Assembly (NCBI RefSeq): GCF_001298675.1
Contig: NZ_CYIG01000007.1
Location: 1 to 64,000, forward strand
Source of the DNA: Paenacidovorax caeni
GTDB lineage: Bacteria; Pseudomonadota; Gammaproteobacteria; Burkholderiales; Burkholderiaceae_C
DNA length: 64,000 nt
Direction: 5' to 3'
The notes beneath the pieces were generated by a model. The model was not told the origin of the DNA. It saw only the letters and a program-made list of their open reading frames with translations, and ran no database searches. Made by a program: the position numbers and the translations under genes. Below are positions 63,756 through 64,000 of this stretch, piece by piece. How positions within the stretch are numbered: the first letter of the stretch is position 1; each line of letters opens with the position of its first letter.

Positions 63756-64000
63756 TCAGGGGCGCACGACGATGCTGTTGCGCACTTCGCGCACGTGCTT
63801 GGTGTTGCGTGCGATGCTTTCGGCCTTGTTCTTCTCGGCCACGGTCTTGGCAAAGCCCGACAGTTGCACGGTGCCGTTCAGGGTCTCGACGCTGATCGCG
63901 CCGGCGGACACGGTCTTGTCTTCCACCAGCTTGGCCTTCACGGCCGTGGTGATGGCGGCGTCGTCCACGTAGGCGCCCACGGTTTGCTGGTCACGGGCCA
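63756..64000 (-). CDS. BON-domain protein, 3' part (cut by window edge)
   Basis: Minus-strand frame enters at the right edge and stops at 63756; at least 81 residues are visible. The part seen is one BON domain: DDAAITTAVKAKLVEDKTV, then VETLNGTVQLSGFAKTVAEK and a final VREVRNSIVVRP. OsmY-type BON proteins are periplasmic or outer-membrane-associated stress proteins. The N-terminus, and any signal peptide, lies beyond 64000. Confidence 0.85.
   Translation of the reverse strand, partial: ARDQQTVGAYVDDAAITTAVKAKLVEDKTVSAGAISVETLNGTVQLSGFAKTVAEKNKAESIARNTKHVREVRNSIVVRP

Overview
The window is about 64 kb of GC-rich bacterial chromosome. Gene order, protein sequences and repeats point to a betaproteobacterium of the family Comamonadaceae (order Burkholderiales; Acidovorax or a close relative). 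This is inferred from family resemblance, not from a search. The backbone is housekeeping DNA. The unusual content lies between genes and, in several cases, inside them.

Layout. At 1-461 is the 5' part of an IS110-type transposase, cut by the window edge. A degenerate histidine-kinase-like sensor (854-2311, minus) and a COG0523 zinc-chaperone GTPase (2672-3751) diverge around a 266-bp nested-palindrome element. Then come dksA, a STAS-domain protein and hslVU. From 8.6 to 27.4 kb lies a complete division and cell-wall (dcw) cluster: mraZ-rsmH-ftsL-ftsI-murE-murF-mraY-murD-ftsW-murG-murC-ddlB-ftsQ-ftsA-ftsZ-lpxC, mostly joined by 4-base start/stop overlaps. thiC (28.0 kb) sits behind a TPP riboswitch. 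Two convergent chemoreceptors follow. A minus-strand operon (rnb-tonB-like-aroE-mtgA-ruvC plus a small gene) occupies 33.6-39.2 kb. Next are a PglL-like ligase, a YqiA-like esterase, rodA, tldD, DAHP synthase with an aromatic leader peptide, mpl, a TlpA-like thioredoxin, accBC, prmA, a zinc-ribbon/DUF3426 protein and a PfkB kinase. The right end has a calcium-loop protein, a GGDEF-EAL protein, ftsY divergent from a pair of M16 peptidases, rsmD, coaD and a truncated BON-domain gene.

How the genes work together. Peptidoglycan precursors are made by MurE/F/D/C, Ddl, MraY and MurG, recycled by Mpl, and polymerised by FtsW/FtsI at the septum and by RodA/MtgA along the wall. FtsL/Q/A/Z build the divisome. 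AroG and AroE feed aromatic synthesis, and AccB/AccC start fatty-acid synthesis.

Most notable findings. (1) The thiC TPP riboswitch is interrupted by a 271-bp palindromic element placed exactly in the P3 loop; removing it restores an 89-nt aptamer. (2) That element and the one at 2355-2620 share one architecture (26-31 bp terminal inverted repeats, two internal hairpins) and an identical 16-nt core, although their arms differ in sequence. (3) A dispersed ~45-bp palindrome around AGCGCTT occurs at least 15 times, eight of them in frame inside conserved genes, including four consecutive-pathway mur genes. (4) An 18-residue leader peptide with seven consecutive aromatic residues precedes a terminator and DAHP synthase. 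(5) Several genes have a -10 box 6-10 nt before the ATG, suggesting leaderless transcripts. (6) A 27-bp perfect inverted repeat lies just upstream of lpxC, and the ftsW-murG junction is tandemly duplicated.

No tRNA, rRNA, CRISPR array or prophage was seen.
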